A stretch of 64,000 bases of DNA from Paenibacillus lignilyticus (GCF_017942085.1 NZ_JAGKSP010000001.1:682001-746000), one strand, 5' to 3'; counted from the first letter of the stretch, positions 26,480-35,010 are shown. Made by a program: numbers and translations. The notes: a model not told the origin generated them from the sequence alone.

Positions 26480-26523
26480 GGCCCGGTGACGTGCCCCGTG
26501 CGGCCGGGGTCATGTCACGGGCC
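26480..26523. repeat. GC-rich long hairpin
   Basis: GGCCCG (26480-26485) pairs with CGGGCC (26518-26523), and inside it TGAC/GTCA and CCCG/CGGG pairs continue with isolated symmetric mismatches, giving a near-continuous 19-bp stem. The surrounding 26471-26556 is far more GC-rich than its neighbours. No gene recognised. Confidence 0.6.
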
Positions 26524-26556
26524 AGCGGGGCGGCCGGCCGAGGCGGGCGCGCTGCC

Positions 26557-27160
26557 TCATGTAGATCTCTTGTTGTGCTACATTCGCTCATTACGCCGAA
26601 ATTACTTCCATGTAGATCTCCTCGTGCATTACATTCACTCATTTTCCCCTATCTAGCTACTATGTAGATTTCCTCGTGCACTTCATGCGCTCATTTCGCC
26701 AAACTAACTACTATGTAGATCTCCTCGTGCGCTTCATGCGCTCATTTCGCCAAACTAACTACTATGTAGATCTCCTCGTGCGCTACATTTACTCATTTCC
26801 CCCTAACTAGCTACTATGTAGATTTCCTCGTGCACTTCATGCGCTCATTTCGCCAAACTAACTACTATGTAGATCTCCTAGTGCGCTTTATGCGCTCATT
26901 TCTCCAAACTAACTACTATGTAGATCTCCTCGTGCACTTCATGCGCTCATTTCGCCAAACTAACTACTATGTAGATCTCCTCGTGCGCTACATTTACTCA
27001 TTTCCCCCTAACTAGCTACTATGTAGATTTCCTCGTGCACTTCATGCGCTCATTTCGCCAAACTAACTACTATGTAGATCTCCTAGTGCGCTTTATGCGC
27101 TCATTTCTCCAAACTAACTACTATGTAGATCTCCTCGTGCGCTTCATGCGCTCATTTCCG
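26557..27160 (-). repeat. Tandem array A: twelve 51/52-bp GTAGATC units
   Basis: Units begin at 26557, 26608, 26660, 26711, 26762, 26814, 26865, 26916, 26967, 27019, 27070 and 27121. Each contains ATGTAGATYTCCT, a short variable segment, and usually CTACAT or CTTCAT before a ACTCATTT/GCTCATTT tail, so ATGTAG and CTACAT can pair in some units. A four-unit block of 205 bp (26762-26966) is repeated almost exactly at 26967-27160. The last unit runs into the 3' end of the nuclease-like gene. Related units make up arrays at 42058 and 45956. Confidence 0.92.
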
Positions 27161-27936
27161 ACCTCTTTGCTACTCAAATTTGAAGTAGACAGCTTATAGC
27201 GCATAATTCTGCCTGTCCCAGATACTTTCGTCACAAGAAGGCCTTTGCTAACAAGTGAACGAAGGTGTTTTGCAGCGGAGCCTCTGGAAATCCCCATCTT
27301 CTTCGCCGCAGCAACCGGAGTCAGTTCCCCCCAGCACTCCTGCATCAAATGCAGGAGTGCTCGCTCGTAAACGCTCAGCTCTTCGCCGGCGGGGCGAGCG
27401 ATGCCGCCCCATTTGGCTAATCCCATGAGCAGCGTTTGTTGGCTTCGGCGGGGTTTCTCCATGACTTCGTCGTAGGCGAAACGCAGCAGTTTCCAGCCTT
27501 CGATGAGCAGATGATTTTGACGGCACAAGTCATCAGCGAATTTCCAACGAGAAATGTCCCGCCAGTGCGGCCCAAAGCCGTCAACCTCCAGTAATAGCTG
27601 ATAAGACAACGGAGGGCAATAAGCGAAGTCTGCGAAGCGCGTCCCGCCTTTCAAATCCACTAGCTCATACTGGGGATGCAAATAGTCTAAGCTCCCGACT
27701 GCCGGCCACCACACCTGCTGAAGCAGAGCTTTCTCTGCCTCTCCGTACTCCGACAACCTTCGTTTCCGCTCCTCGCTCCCACTCTCCATCGCTTGTTCCA
27801 TCATACGCGTATATGCCTGCTCGAACTCTTGCGCCACCATCATGACCCACTCCTCCGACAAATAAAAATAGGCTGCCCGCCCGGAAAAATCTCCGAGAAG
27901 AGCAGCCTGTGCTTCAGGACAAATTATGTAACTCAT
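27121..27936 (-). CDS. Predicted PD-(D/E)XK nuclease fold fused to a winged helix
   Basis: 271 residues. The middle resembles DUF559/Vsr-like endonuclease folds: RFADFAY, LLLEVDGFGPHW, then DDLCRQNHLLIEGWKLLRFAYDEV; Asp and the Glu-x-Asp could be the catalytic core. The C-terminal part (ELTPVAAAKKMGISRGSAAKHLRSL) is a winged-helix DNA-binding domain. I know no characterised member; role in DNA repair, regulation or defence is open. The start at 27936 has a weak ribosome site; ATG at 27843 has GAGGAG 6 nt upstream and is a real alternative. The last 12 residues and stop come from a unit of array A. Confidence 0.65.
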   Translation of the reverse strand: MSYIICPEAQAALLGDFSGRAAYFYLSEEWVMMVAQEFEQAYTRMMEQAMESGSEERKRRLSEYGEAEKALLQQVWWPAVGSLDYLHPQYELVDLKGGTRFADFAYCPPLSYQLLLEVDGFGPHWRDISRWKFADDLCRQNHLLIEGWKLLRFAYDEVMEKPRRSQQTLLMGLAKWGGIARPAGEELSVYERALLHLMQECWGELTPVAAAKKMGISRGSAAKHLRSLVSKGLLVTKVSGTGRIMRYKLSTSNLSSKEVGNERMKRTRRST

Positions 27937-28111
27937 ATATGCTTCAATTATAGTGGATTCGACTTCTGCGTGCTAGAGTTTTGGGATAAAAGAGGACATT
28001 CGAAGATACCGATTGCCGAATCGCTTAACGGATCGAATGGCCTCCCGTCGCTTCAATTATGACCTACTCAGCCATCATTCGTTGCTACTTCCTCCGGAAT
28101 CACTTCACCGG

Positions 28112-28384
28112 CTACTTCGTCCCAAACCGCTTCACGGAACGGATTTTGGCGCGTTCGATCTCGACTTGGCGATTGCGCGGTTCGGCATTGGTTACCAATG
28201 AGCTAAGCAGTTTCTGCGCAACTGCGGTAACTTCGTCAATCGCGATGTGGAAGGCAGCCTCATTCGCTTTGGAGGGTGCAGTGAACCCTGAGAGCTTACG
28301 GACAAATTGCACCGCGGCTGCATGAACCTCTTCTTCGGTAGCAGGCGGATCAAAGTTGAACAGCGTCTTAATATTACGGCACAT
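28112..28384 (-). CDS. DUF2277 family protein
   Basis: 90 residues, beginning MCRNIKTLFNFDPPATEEE, the conserved opening of DUF2277, followed by a helical FVRKLSGFTAPSKANEAAF segment. The function of the family is not known. AAAGGAGA lies 6 nt ahead of the ATG at 28384; the frame's earlier start at 28405 is not supported. Divergent from the SDR gene. Confidence 0.85.
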   Translation of the reverse strand: MCRNIKTLFNFDPPATEEEVHAAAVQFVRKLSGFTAPSKANEAAFHIAIDEVTAVAQKLLSSLVTNAEPRNRQVEIERAKIRSVKRFGTK

Positions 28385-28530
28385 AGCGAGTCTCCTTTTG
28401 GTCAAGCATTATTCCTTATTTTACTACACCGCGGCCCCAGTCTCTAGTCTCGAACTCCGCACATGTACCCATTCGCCTGCAGATGAATAAAGTACACCAT
28501 CTGATTATTTTCAGGAGGTAGCCACAGCCA

Positions 28531-29430
28531 ATGATCCCCGTTTACCCGTATTACGGTAAAAAGACGGTCTGCAAAGAAGAGCCGATCGCGTTTCCTCCCC
28601 AGCATCAGCCTGTCCAGCCTGGGCTGGAGTATGAGATGGTGCCAAGGCCGATATTTGAAAATCCTTCGTATAAAGGCAGCTGCAAGCTGCAAGATAAGGT
28701 GGCCATCATTACCGGCGGCGATAGCGGAATTGGCCGTGCGGTTGCCATTGCTTTTGCGAAAGAAGGCGCTCATGTCGTCATCCCTTATCTATATGAGCAC
28801 AGGGATGCTAACGAAACCAAACAGAGAATCGAGCAGCTCGGCAGAACCTGCCTGCTCCTACCGGGTGATTTAAGATCGGAGCAGCACTGCCGGGAAGTCG
28901 TCAATCTGACGATGAGGACCTACGGCAAGATAGATGTCTTAATCCTTAACCAAGGCGTGCAGTTCCCGCAAACCAGCATTATGCATATTTCCGCGGAGCA
29001 GCTGTACGACACGTACAAAACGAACATTTTCCCCATGTTCTATATCACCAGAGCAGCGCTGCCGCACATGAAATCCGGAGCCGCGATCGTCAATACAGCC
29101 TCCATTACCGCTTATCAAGGCGCACCTCTGCTCATCGATTATTCTTCTACCAAAGGTGCCGTTGTTTCTTTCACACGTTCCCTTGCCCTCTCTCTGGTGC
29201 ACCAGGGCATCCGGGTAAATGCGGTTGCTCCGGGACCGATCTGGACGCCGCTTACCGTGTCCAGCTACCCTGCAGAATACGTTTCCACCTTTGGCCTGGA
29301 TACGCCGATGAGGCGGGCCGGCCAGCCATTCGAGCTGGCACCTGCTTATGTCTACCTCGCATCTGACGATTCGAGCTACGTAACAGGCGAAGTCGTCCAT
29401 GTCAATGGAGGCGCAATGGTCACAACCTAG
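28531..29430 (+). CDS. Short-chain dehydrogenase/reductase (YghA/YhdF-like)
   Basis: 299 residues. After a 45-residue N-terminal extension typical of this SDR subgroup come the cofactor motif TGGDSGIGRAVA, the NxxS/NQG region (LILNQGVQFPQ; note Gln where NAG is usual), and the catalytic YSSTKGA. It reduces or oxidises an unknown alcohol or carbonyl with NAD(P). AGGAGGT is 11 nt ahead of the ATG. It stands alone. Confidence 0.88.
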   Translation: MIPVYPYYGKKTVCKEEPIAFPPQHQPVQPGLEYEMVPRPIFENPSYKGSCKLQDKVAIITGGDSGIGRAVAIAFAKEGAHVVIPYLYEHRDANETKQRIEQLGRTCLLLPGDLRSEQHCREVVNLTMRTYGKIDVLILNQGVQFPQTSIMHISAEQLYDTYKTNIFPMFYITRAALPHMKSGAAIVNTASITAYQGAPLLIDYSSTKGAVVSFTRSLALSLVHQGIRVNAVAPGPIWTPLTVSSYPAEYVSTFGLDTPMRRAGQPFELAPAYVYLASDDSSYVTGEVVHVNGGAMVTT

Positions 29431-29442
29431 CCACATCATATG

Positions 29443-29489
29443 CAAAACAAAATGCCCGCCAAGATCATAAACCTGATCTCGGCGGGCAT
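29443..29489 (-). terminator. Terminator between the SDR gene and the lut operon
   Basis: ATGCCCGCC pairs with GGCGGGCAT and inside them AGATCA with TGATCT. The minus-strand tail is TTTTGTTTTG, so it mainly serves the lut operon and may act both ways. Confidence 0.8.
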
Positions 29490-29495
29490 CGATCC

Positions 29496-30203
29496 CTACA
29501 AATGCTTCAACAAATTACTCACCACATGCACAAGATGCTGCTTCATCCGCTCGCCCGCGAGATCGGCATCCCGGCTGGAGATCGCCTCGTAGATAGCGAG
29601 ATGCTCGCGATACAGCCGCTCGGAAACCGAGCGATTCGCGTAAATCTCGACCCGGCGAATCTCGCGGATAGCCATTTCAAGCTGGCTCACGATGGAATCG
29701 AACAGCCGCACCATAATGGAATTATGCGTCGCTTGCGCCAGCGTCGCATGAAACTCCACGTCGGTGCGCTCCCCCTCCCGATCATCGCCGATCGATGCTT
29801 CCATCTCCTGCATGATCCGATGCAGCTCAGCCAAATCGGCGTCCGTCGCCTTCAAGGCAGCGATGGAGGCGTTCGATACCTCCAAAGACTGCCTTGCTTC
29901 AAGAAGCTCGAGCAGCGTCTCGCGGTTCATCCGCAGCGACTGCAATTCGGGCAGCTCCACTTCAGGCGGCGCGCTGTTGATAACGGTACACCCGCCGCCC
30001 TGTTTGATCTCGATATAACCCATAGCCTTCAGCGCACTGAGCGCCTCGCGCATGGTCGAGCGTCCGACGCCGAATTGCTCCGACATCTCCTTCGTCGAAG
30101 GCAGTTTGTCGCCGACCTTCAGCTTGCCGTCAATAACCAAGCGCTTAAGCTGCTCGGCAATCTCCTCATAATGATTGCGTTTCGATAAACGGGTAACTTC
30201 CAT
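29496..30203 (-). CDS. FadR/GntR family regulator (probable regulator of lut operon)
   Basis: 235 residues. A winged-helix GntR domain (KLPSTKEMSEQFGVGRSTMR, residues about 34-53) is followed by an all-helical FCD domain that binds a carboxylate with a metal. It lies 19 nt behind lutC on the same strand and is probably in the lut operon, unlike B. subtilis lutR, which is unlinked. I infer it represses lutABC and is relieved by lactate; a matching inverted repeat overlaps the lutA promoter. Confidence 0.88.
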   Translation of the reverse strand: MEVTRLSKRNHYEEIAEQLKRLVIDGKLKVGDKLPSTKEMSEQFGVGRSTMREALSALKAMGYIEIKQGGGCTVINSAPPEVELPELQSLRMNRETLLELLEARQSLEVSNASIAALKATDADLAELHRIMQEMEASIGDDREGERTDVEFHATLAQATHNSIMVRLFDSIVSQLEMAIREIRRVEIYANRSVSERLYREHLAIYEAISSRDADLAGERMKQHLVHVVSNLLKHL

Positions 30204-30221
30204 CGGTAGAATTCCCTTCTA

Positions 30222-30956
30222 TTAGCCAACAATGATCGCGTAGACGACGCCGGGTCCATGTACGCCAATCGTCAGGTCGTTCTCGATATCGGCAGATCGG
30301 CTTGGCCCGGATATAAAATGAATGCCTGCCGGCAAGTTCGCTCGTCCTGCCTGATCAAAGTTTATCAAAACTTGGCCCAAACGTGTATGCAGCCGTTCAA
30401 TCGGAATAATCGCCATGAGTACCGTCGGCAGCAAACTAACGGAGCGCCCTTTGTCCTTCGATGACGTAACCGTAATCGAAGCCGTATACGCCGCTGCATA
30501 ATCAGCCACAACAACGCCGAAATCCGCTTCCGCAGCCCGTGCTTTCCAGTATTCCTCCGGATCGCTGTTCCAAACGGATATCTTCGCATCCGGAATGGCC
30601 GCTTCCAAGCCCAGCTCGTTCAGCTCCGGTTGATTTTGGCGGATCACATACTTCGCGCTCATCTCGGCCGCCTTGCCCGCAATAAACGACTTCGCTTCTT
30701 CCATATCGGCAAGCCGAACGGCATGCCCTCCGACGGCTTTGAAATTGTCCATAAACTTCGCGACGCGCTCCTCGAGCGGCCACTCAAAGTCTTGCCAGAA
30801 ATCCGGCGCGCCGCGATACGGATGCGCCGGCGGCGCGATCTCGCGCGGACGTCTCAGCTTCGCGGAGATGCCGTCGATGAAACCCGTCTGCTTCGCGCGC
30901 GACTCCGCGTCAAGCCCGTCGAGCCATGCTTGATGCTCCTTTGACCTAGCTGCCAT
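30222..30956 (-). CDS. lutC: Lactate utilisation protein C
   Basis: 244 residues of the LUD/YkgG family: VVVADYAAAYTASITVTSS, MAIIPIERLHTRLGQ and HFISGPSRSADIENDLTIGVHGPG are the conserved C-terminal motifs. Together with LutA and LutB it forms the iron-sulfur L-lactate oxidising system. I start it at the ATG at 30956, 8 nt behind GGAGGAGG; it overlaps lutB by 11 nt. Confidence 0.93.
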   Translation of the reverse strand: MAARSKEHQAWLDGLDAESRAKQTGFIDGISAKLRRPREIAPPAHPYRGAPDFWQDFEWPLEERVAKFMDNFKAVGGHAVRLADMEEAKSFIAGKAAEMSAKYVIRQNQPELNELGLEAAIPDAKISVWNSDPEEYWKARAAEADFGVVVADYAAAYTASITVTSSKDKGRSVSLLPTVLMAIIPIERLHTRLGQVLINFDQAGRANLPAGIHFISGPSRSADIENDLTIGVHGPGVVYAIIVG

Positions 30957-32475
30957 GACCATGCCCTCCTCCTTTGCCTGTTCCGCGTTCCTTCACGATC
31001 GCTTCCATCCGGCGCTTCATCGCTGGATCCATTTCCTGCAAGCCGCTGCGGATTTCCGCTTCCATCGTAGGCCACTTCTCCCTAAACGATTCCTTCGGCA
31101 AGCTCGGCGCAACGCGGTACGTGTTCCAGCCCTTCAACGGACCGACCTTCGTGCGGATTCCGCCATCGCGAACGACCAGCTTTTGACCCAATTGACCGAT
31201 CTTCAGCACGGCTTTAAATCGCTTCGAATTCTTCATCACCGCAGCGAAGCCCTTCATGCCGAGCGCTTCCAGCTTATCGCCGCGGCCGCTCTCCAGCTTG
31301 CGCCGGCGCAAATAAACGAGCATTTCGTGCAGCGGAATCTTCACCGGACAAGCCTCGTAACACGCGCCGCATAAACTCGAAGCATTGGCGATATCGTCCC
31401 ACTCCGCAACGTTTTTCTTCAGCGCCGGGGTAAGCACCGCTCCAATCGGTCCGCTGTACGTGCCGCCATAGGCATGACCGCCAATGTGGCGATAAACCGG
31501 ACAAGCATTCAAACAAGCGCCGCAGCGAATGCAGTTCAGCAGTTCTTGGAACTCAGGGTCGCCAAGCTGCAGCGAGCGCCCGTTATCCACGATAATAATA
31601 TGCATCTCATCCGGGCCGTCCGCATCGACCTCGCGGCGAGGCCCGGAGATAGCCGACATATATACGGTTAGCTTCTGCCCTGTCGCCGAACGCGGCAGCA
31701 GCGTCGCCATCACTTCCAGATCGGCGAACGACGGAATAATACGCTCCATCCCCATCAGCGTAATTTGCGTCTTCGGAACGGTCGTCACCATCCGCGCATT
31801 GCCCTCATTCTCGAACAAGACCATAGATCCCGTTTCGGCAATGGCGAAATTACAGCCTGTCATGCCAATGTCCGCTTCCAGAAACCGTTCCCGCAGCTTA
31901 CGGCGCACGAAGCCGGCAAGAATCTGCGTATCCGGCTCAAGCGTCTCTCCGGCATCGGCCGAGAGCAGATCCGCAATTTGATAACGATTCAAGTGAATAG
32001 CCGGGATGATAATATGGGATGGCGTTTGGCCGGCCAATTGAATGATATATTCGCCAAGATCGGTCTCAATCGCCTCGACCCCGATCGATTCCAGCGCCGT
32101 GTTGAGATGAAGCTCCTCCGTCACCATCGACTTGGACTTCACGACCGACTTAGCCTCAACATGCTTCGCAATATCCAGCGAGATCTTAACCGCATCCGCT
32201 GCCGTCTCGGCAAAATGCACATGGACACCGTTCGCTCGCGCATTGTTCACAAACAGATTCAAGTAATAATCGAGATGCGCAATGGTATGCAGACGGATTT
32301 GCCGTCCGCGCTCGCGCCAATCGTCCCAGTTGCCATGATCCTCGGCTGCTTTCTCCTTGCCCGTACGCAGACGCTCTGTCGTAAACCGAACCGCTTTACG
32401 CAGAAAATCATTGTTCAGCGCAATATCCGCCCGTTCCTTGACCGTGTTGCCGCCAACCGTTCCTGCTCCACTCAT
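30946..32475 (-). CDS. lutB: Lactate utilisation iron-sulfur protein B
   Basis: 509 residues. The N-terminal LUD domain is followed by two ferredoxin-type clusters, CIRCGACLNACPVYRHIGGH and CGACYEACPVKIPLHE, each with the CxxCxxC...CP pattern for a 4Fe-4S centre. It is the central electron-carrying subunit of the LutABC L-lactate dehydrogenase. The start overlaps the lutA stop as ATGA, showing translational coupling. Confidence 0.95.
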   Translation of the reverse strand: MSGAGTVGGNTVKERADIALNNDFLRKAVRFTTERLRTGKEKAAEDHGNWDDWRERGRQIRLHTIAHLDYYLNLFVNNARANGVHVHFAETAADAVKISLDIAKHVEAKSVVKSKSMVTEELHLNTALESIGVEAIETDLGEYIIQLAGQTPSHIIIPAIHLNRYQIADLLSADAGETLEPDTQILAGFVRRKLRERFLEADIGMTGCNFAIAETGSMVLFENEGNARMVTTVPKTQITLMGMERIIPSFADLEVMATLLPRSATGQKLTVYMSAISGPRREVDADGPDEMHIIIVDNGRSLQLGDPEFQELLNCIRCGACLNACPVYRHIGGHAYGGTYSGPIGAVLTPALKKNVAEWDDIANASSLCGACYEACPVKIPLHEMLVYLRRRKLESGRGDKLEALGMKGFAAVMKNSKRFKAVLKIGQLGQKLVVRDGGIRTKVGPLKGWNTYRVAPSLPKESFREKWPTMEAEIRSGLQEMDPAMKRRMEAIVKERGTGKGGGHGHGS

Positions 32476-33206
32476 GCGCCTTTCACTCCTTCATAGAGAA
32501 GCTCCGCCAGATGCATCACGCGCACAGGCTTATCCCGGTATCGCAAATTGCCCGCAATGTTCATCAGGCATGCCATATCTAGGCCAACAAGTACTTCCGC
32601 TTCCGTCTCCAGCACATGATCGCTCTTCTCGCTCACCATCGCACCGGAGATATCCGACATTTTTACCGCAAACGTACCCCCGAACCCGCAGCAATCATTG
32701 GCAAAAGGAAGCGGAATCAGCTCCATCCCCTGCACCTGCTTCATCAGCATGAGCGGCTCCTCCTTCACGCCCAGCAGGCGACTGCCGTGGCAGGAAGGAT
32801 GATACGTGACTTTATGCGGGAAGCTAGCGCCAACATCCGTAACCCCTAGCACCTGCACCAGAAATTGCGTAAACTCGTAGGATTTCTCCTGCAGCTTAAT
32901 CGCTTTCTCCAGCATGACAGGATCGTTCTCGAACAGCTTCGGATAATGATGAATCATGCCGGTACAAGAACCGGATGGAGAAATGACGAAATCGCAATCT
33001 TCAAAAGCAGCCAGAATCGTAGCCGCCGTCTCACGCGCTTCCTTCCAGTAGCCGCTGTTGAAAGCAGGCTGGCCGCAGCAGGTTTGCACGGTCGGGAACT
33101 CCACGGTTACGCCGTATCTGGCTAACAAACGGATCATCGCCTCACCGACCGGAGGATATAAGGCATCGCTTAAACAAGTAATAAATAAGGAAACTTTCAC
33201 GTTCAT
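32472..33206 (-). CDS. lutA: Lactate utilisation Fe-S protein A
   Basis: 244 residues with two cysteine-rich CCG domains: TCCGQPAFNSG and later NDCCGFGGTFAVKMSDISG, preceded by HPSCHGSRLLGV. These bind a 4Fe-4S cluster, as in glycolate oxidase GlcF and LutA. First gene of lutABC. The ATG at 33206 follows AGGCGAGG by 5 nt; the GTG at 33212 overlaps that site and is rejected. Confidence 0.94.
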   Translation of the reverse strand: MNVKVSLFITCLSDALYPPVGEAMIRLLARYGVTVEFPTVQTCCGQPAFNSGYWKEARETAATILAAFEDCDFVISPSGSCTGMIHHYPKLFENDPVMLEKAIKLQEKSYEFTQFLVQVLGVTDVGASFPHKVTYHPSCHGSRLLGVKEEPLMLMKQVQGMELIPLPFANDCCGFGGTFAVKMSDISGAMVSEKSDHVLETEAEVLVGLDMACLMNIAGNLRYRDKPVRVMHLAELLYEGVKGA

Positions 33207-33239
33207 CGGCACCTCGCCTTATGAAATAGTTATGATATC

Positions 33240-33269
33240 ATTTTATCAGGTTGTCAGACATGTTGACAA
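33240..33269 (-). promoter_or_regulatory. lutA promoter with overlapping inverted-repeat operator
   Basis: On the minus strand TTGTCA (33264-33269), an 18-nt spacer and an extended TGATAAAAT -10 (TAAAAT at 33240-33245) form a good promoter. The -35 is covered by a perfect inverted repeat, TTGTCA-N7-TGACAA (33251-33269), the size expected for a FadR-type dimer. A second palindrome, ATGATATCAT, is at 33232-33241. Confidence 0.6.
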
Positions 33270-33302
33270 TATAAAAATGCGGAGACTTGGCCTAATTTAC
33301 TG

Positions 33303-33356
33303 TTTACAACACAGCTACTTGGTGATACTATGTAGTGGTACTAAGCGATACAAAGT
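33303..33356 (+). promoter_or_regulatory. Promoter and probable PadR operator
   Basis: TTTACA (33303-33308), 17-nt spacer, TACTAT (33326-33331). Overlapping and following the -10 is ACTATGTAGT and then GTACTAAGCGATACAAAGTA, a cluster of TACT/AGTA half-sites where a PadR dimer would block its own operon. Confidence 0.5.
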
Positions 33357-33372
33357 AGCTTGGAGGACGTTT

Positions 33373-33702
33373 ATGGAAAACCTTACGGAAATGCTGAAAG
33401 GGGTTCTGGAAGGCTGCGTGCTTGAAATCATCGGCCGGAAAGAAACCTATGGCTACGAAATCGTAAAATCCCTCAATACGCTCGGCTTCCAGGATGTCGT
33501 CGAAGGCACCGTCTACACGATTCTGATCCGGCTCGAGAAAAATCAACTCGTCGATATCGAGAAGAAGCCCTCCGATGTCGGGCCACCAAGGAAGTTTTAC
33601 CGGTTGAATGACGCCGGGCAGCGTGAGCTTAAGTTATTTTGGGACAAATGGGGCTACATCTCGTCAAGACTTGCCCAACTGAAGGAGGATAGCCGTGTTT
33701 AA
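33373..33702 (+). CDS. PadR family transcriptional repressor
   Basis: 109 residues, one winged-helix domain (EIIGRKETYGYEIVKSLN, then VEGTVYTILIRLEKNQLVD) with a short dimerisation helix. It heads an operon with a DUF1048 protein and an ABC efflux pair, a known arrangement in Firmicutes where PadR senses the pumped compound and represses. GGAGG is 5-6 nt before the ATG at 33373; longer frames to 33058 are spurious. Confidence 0.92.
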   Translation: MENLTEMLKGVLEGCVLEIIGRKETYGYEIVKSLNTLGFQDVVEGTVYTILIRLEKNQLVDIEKKPSDVGPPRKFYRLNDAGQRELKLFWDKWGYISSRLAQLKEDSRV

Positions 33703-34048
33703 GAAAATCGTTCATGCCATCCAAGAAGGACGTAAGCAGAAAAAAGTGTACAGAGCATGCGTCAAACGTGCAAAGAAGCTCCCCTATGAATACCGCGAAG
33801 TATATAAAATCGCCTCACATTATATGCTCACTTTCTCGTCTCAGGATCCCGCAGTCATCAACCTCTTTCCCGAGATGCTCGACATGTTCGAGCTGGCCGC
33901 CGCCGAAGGACGAGACGTTCTGGATCTAGTCGGAAACGACGTCATGGCTTTCTGTGACGGATTGCTGGAAGGTGTGTCTTCTCAAACGTGGACAGGACAG
34001 ATGCGTGCCAAAATGAACGCATCCATTCATAAAAAACTGGGGAAATAG
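33695..34048 (+). CDS. DUF1048 family protein
   Basis: 117 residues, helical, matching DUF1048 (KKLPYEYREVYKIASHYM, LFPEMLDMFELAAAEGRDVL, GNDVMAFCDGLLEG). The function is unknown; the gene is regularly linked to PadR regulators. Start GTG at 33695 with GAAGGAGG 6 nt upstream, overlapping the PadR stop by 8 nt. Confidence 0.88.
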   Translation: MFKKIVHAIQEGRKQKKVYRACVKRAKKLPYEYREVYKIASHYMLTFSSQDPAVINLFPEMLDMFELAAAEGRDVLDLVGNDVMAFCDGLLEGVSSQTWTGQMRAKMNASIHKKLGK

Positions 34049-34059
34049 GAGGCATCATC

Positions 34060-35010
34060 ATGCCGACGACGACGAACAATCTTGCCATTGAGGTAAAAGG
34101 CCTCAAGAAGGCTTACAAAAATGTGGAAGTTCTGCGGGGAGTCGACTTCGCCGTGCAGAAAGGTTCGACCTTTGCCCTGCTCGGCTCCAACGGTGCCGGC
34201 AAAACCACGATCATCAAAACCCTTGCCACCTTGCTCCAGCCTGACAGCGGGAATGCGAAGATTAACGGCTATGATGTATCTGTGCAGCCGGAGCAGGTAC
34301 GAAACGAAATCAGCCTGACAGGACAAAGCGTCACCGTAGACTATATTTTGTCCGGACGCGAGAATCTTCGCATGATGGCCAAACTGCGCCATTTGCCGAA
34401 CCCCGACAACCAAGCCGACGAGCTCCTGCGTCGCTTCGACCTGCTCGATGCCGCCGATCGCCGCATCGCGACTTACTCCGGCGGCATGTGCCGACGTTTG
34501 GATTTGGCCATGAGTTTGCTGGGCAATCCGCGCGTTATTTTTCTGGACGAGCCGACTACCGGTCTTGACCCGCAATCCCGTATTGCCATGTGGGAGATCA
34601 TCAAGGATCTTGCAAAATCGGGTGTCACCGTCTTCCTCACGACGCAATATTTAGAAGAGGCCGACCACCTTGCCGATCAAATCGCGATCTTGCATGAAGG
34701 CACAATCGTTGCAAACGGCAGCCCTGCGGAGCTGAAAAACCTGCTGCCGCGCGGACATCTGGAGCTCCGTTTCGATCATGAAGCTGCGCTGTCAAAAGCA
34801 CGCGACCTGTTTATCGAATACAACGCGACGGCAGATGAGAACAATCTCACGCTCTCCGTCATCACCGACGGAACTACGAAGCAAATGCTCAAGCTCCTGA
34901 CTAAAGCAGCGGACGCGGAAATCGAGATTGCCGAGTTTGCGCAGAAGCTGCCTACATTGGAAGATGTATTTCTGACATTCGTCTCAAACGAAAAGGAGCG
35001 GTCCCTATGA
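34060..35010 (+). CDS. ABC transporter ATP-binding protein (DrrA-like)
   Basis: 316 residues. Walker A GSNGAGKTT, signature YSGGMCRRLDLAM, Walker B VIFLDEPTTGLDP, and a C-terminal extension of about 90 residues as in DrrA drug exporters. It powers the permease encoded next, whose start overlaps its stop (ATGA). Likely exports an antibiotic-like compound under PadR control. Confidence 0.93.
   Translation: MPTTTNNLAIEVKGLKKAYKNVEVLRGVDFAVQKGSTFALLGSNGAGKTTIIKTLATLLQPDSGNAKINGYDVSVQPEQVRNEISLTGQSVTVDYILSGRENLRMMAKLRHLPNPDNQADELLRRFDLLDAADRRIATYSGGMCRRLDLAMSLLGNPRVIFLDEPTTGLDPQSRIAMWEIIKDLAKSGVTVFLTTQYLEEADHLADQIAILHEGTIVANGSPAELKNLLPRGHLELRFDHEAALSKARDLFIEYNATADENNLTLSVITDGTTKQMLKLLTKAADAEIEIAEFAQKLPTLEDVFLTFVSNEKERSL

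Noticed and set aside
26830-27015. 61-residue ORF in array A
   Set aside because: It consists only of repeat units and has no ribosome binding site.
26557-27160. CRISPR array
   Set aside because: The units are contiguous 51/52-bp repeats that vary along their whole length; there are no unique spacers, no leader and no cas genes.
29502-30188. 228-residue plus-strand ORF opposite the FadR-type gene
   Set aside because: A shadow frame; the minus-strand protein has a complete GntR and FCD domain and operon context.
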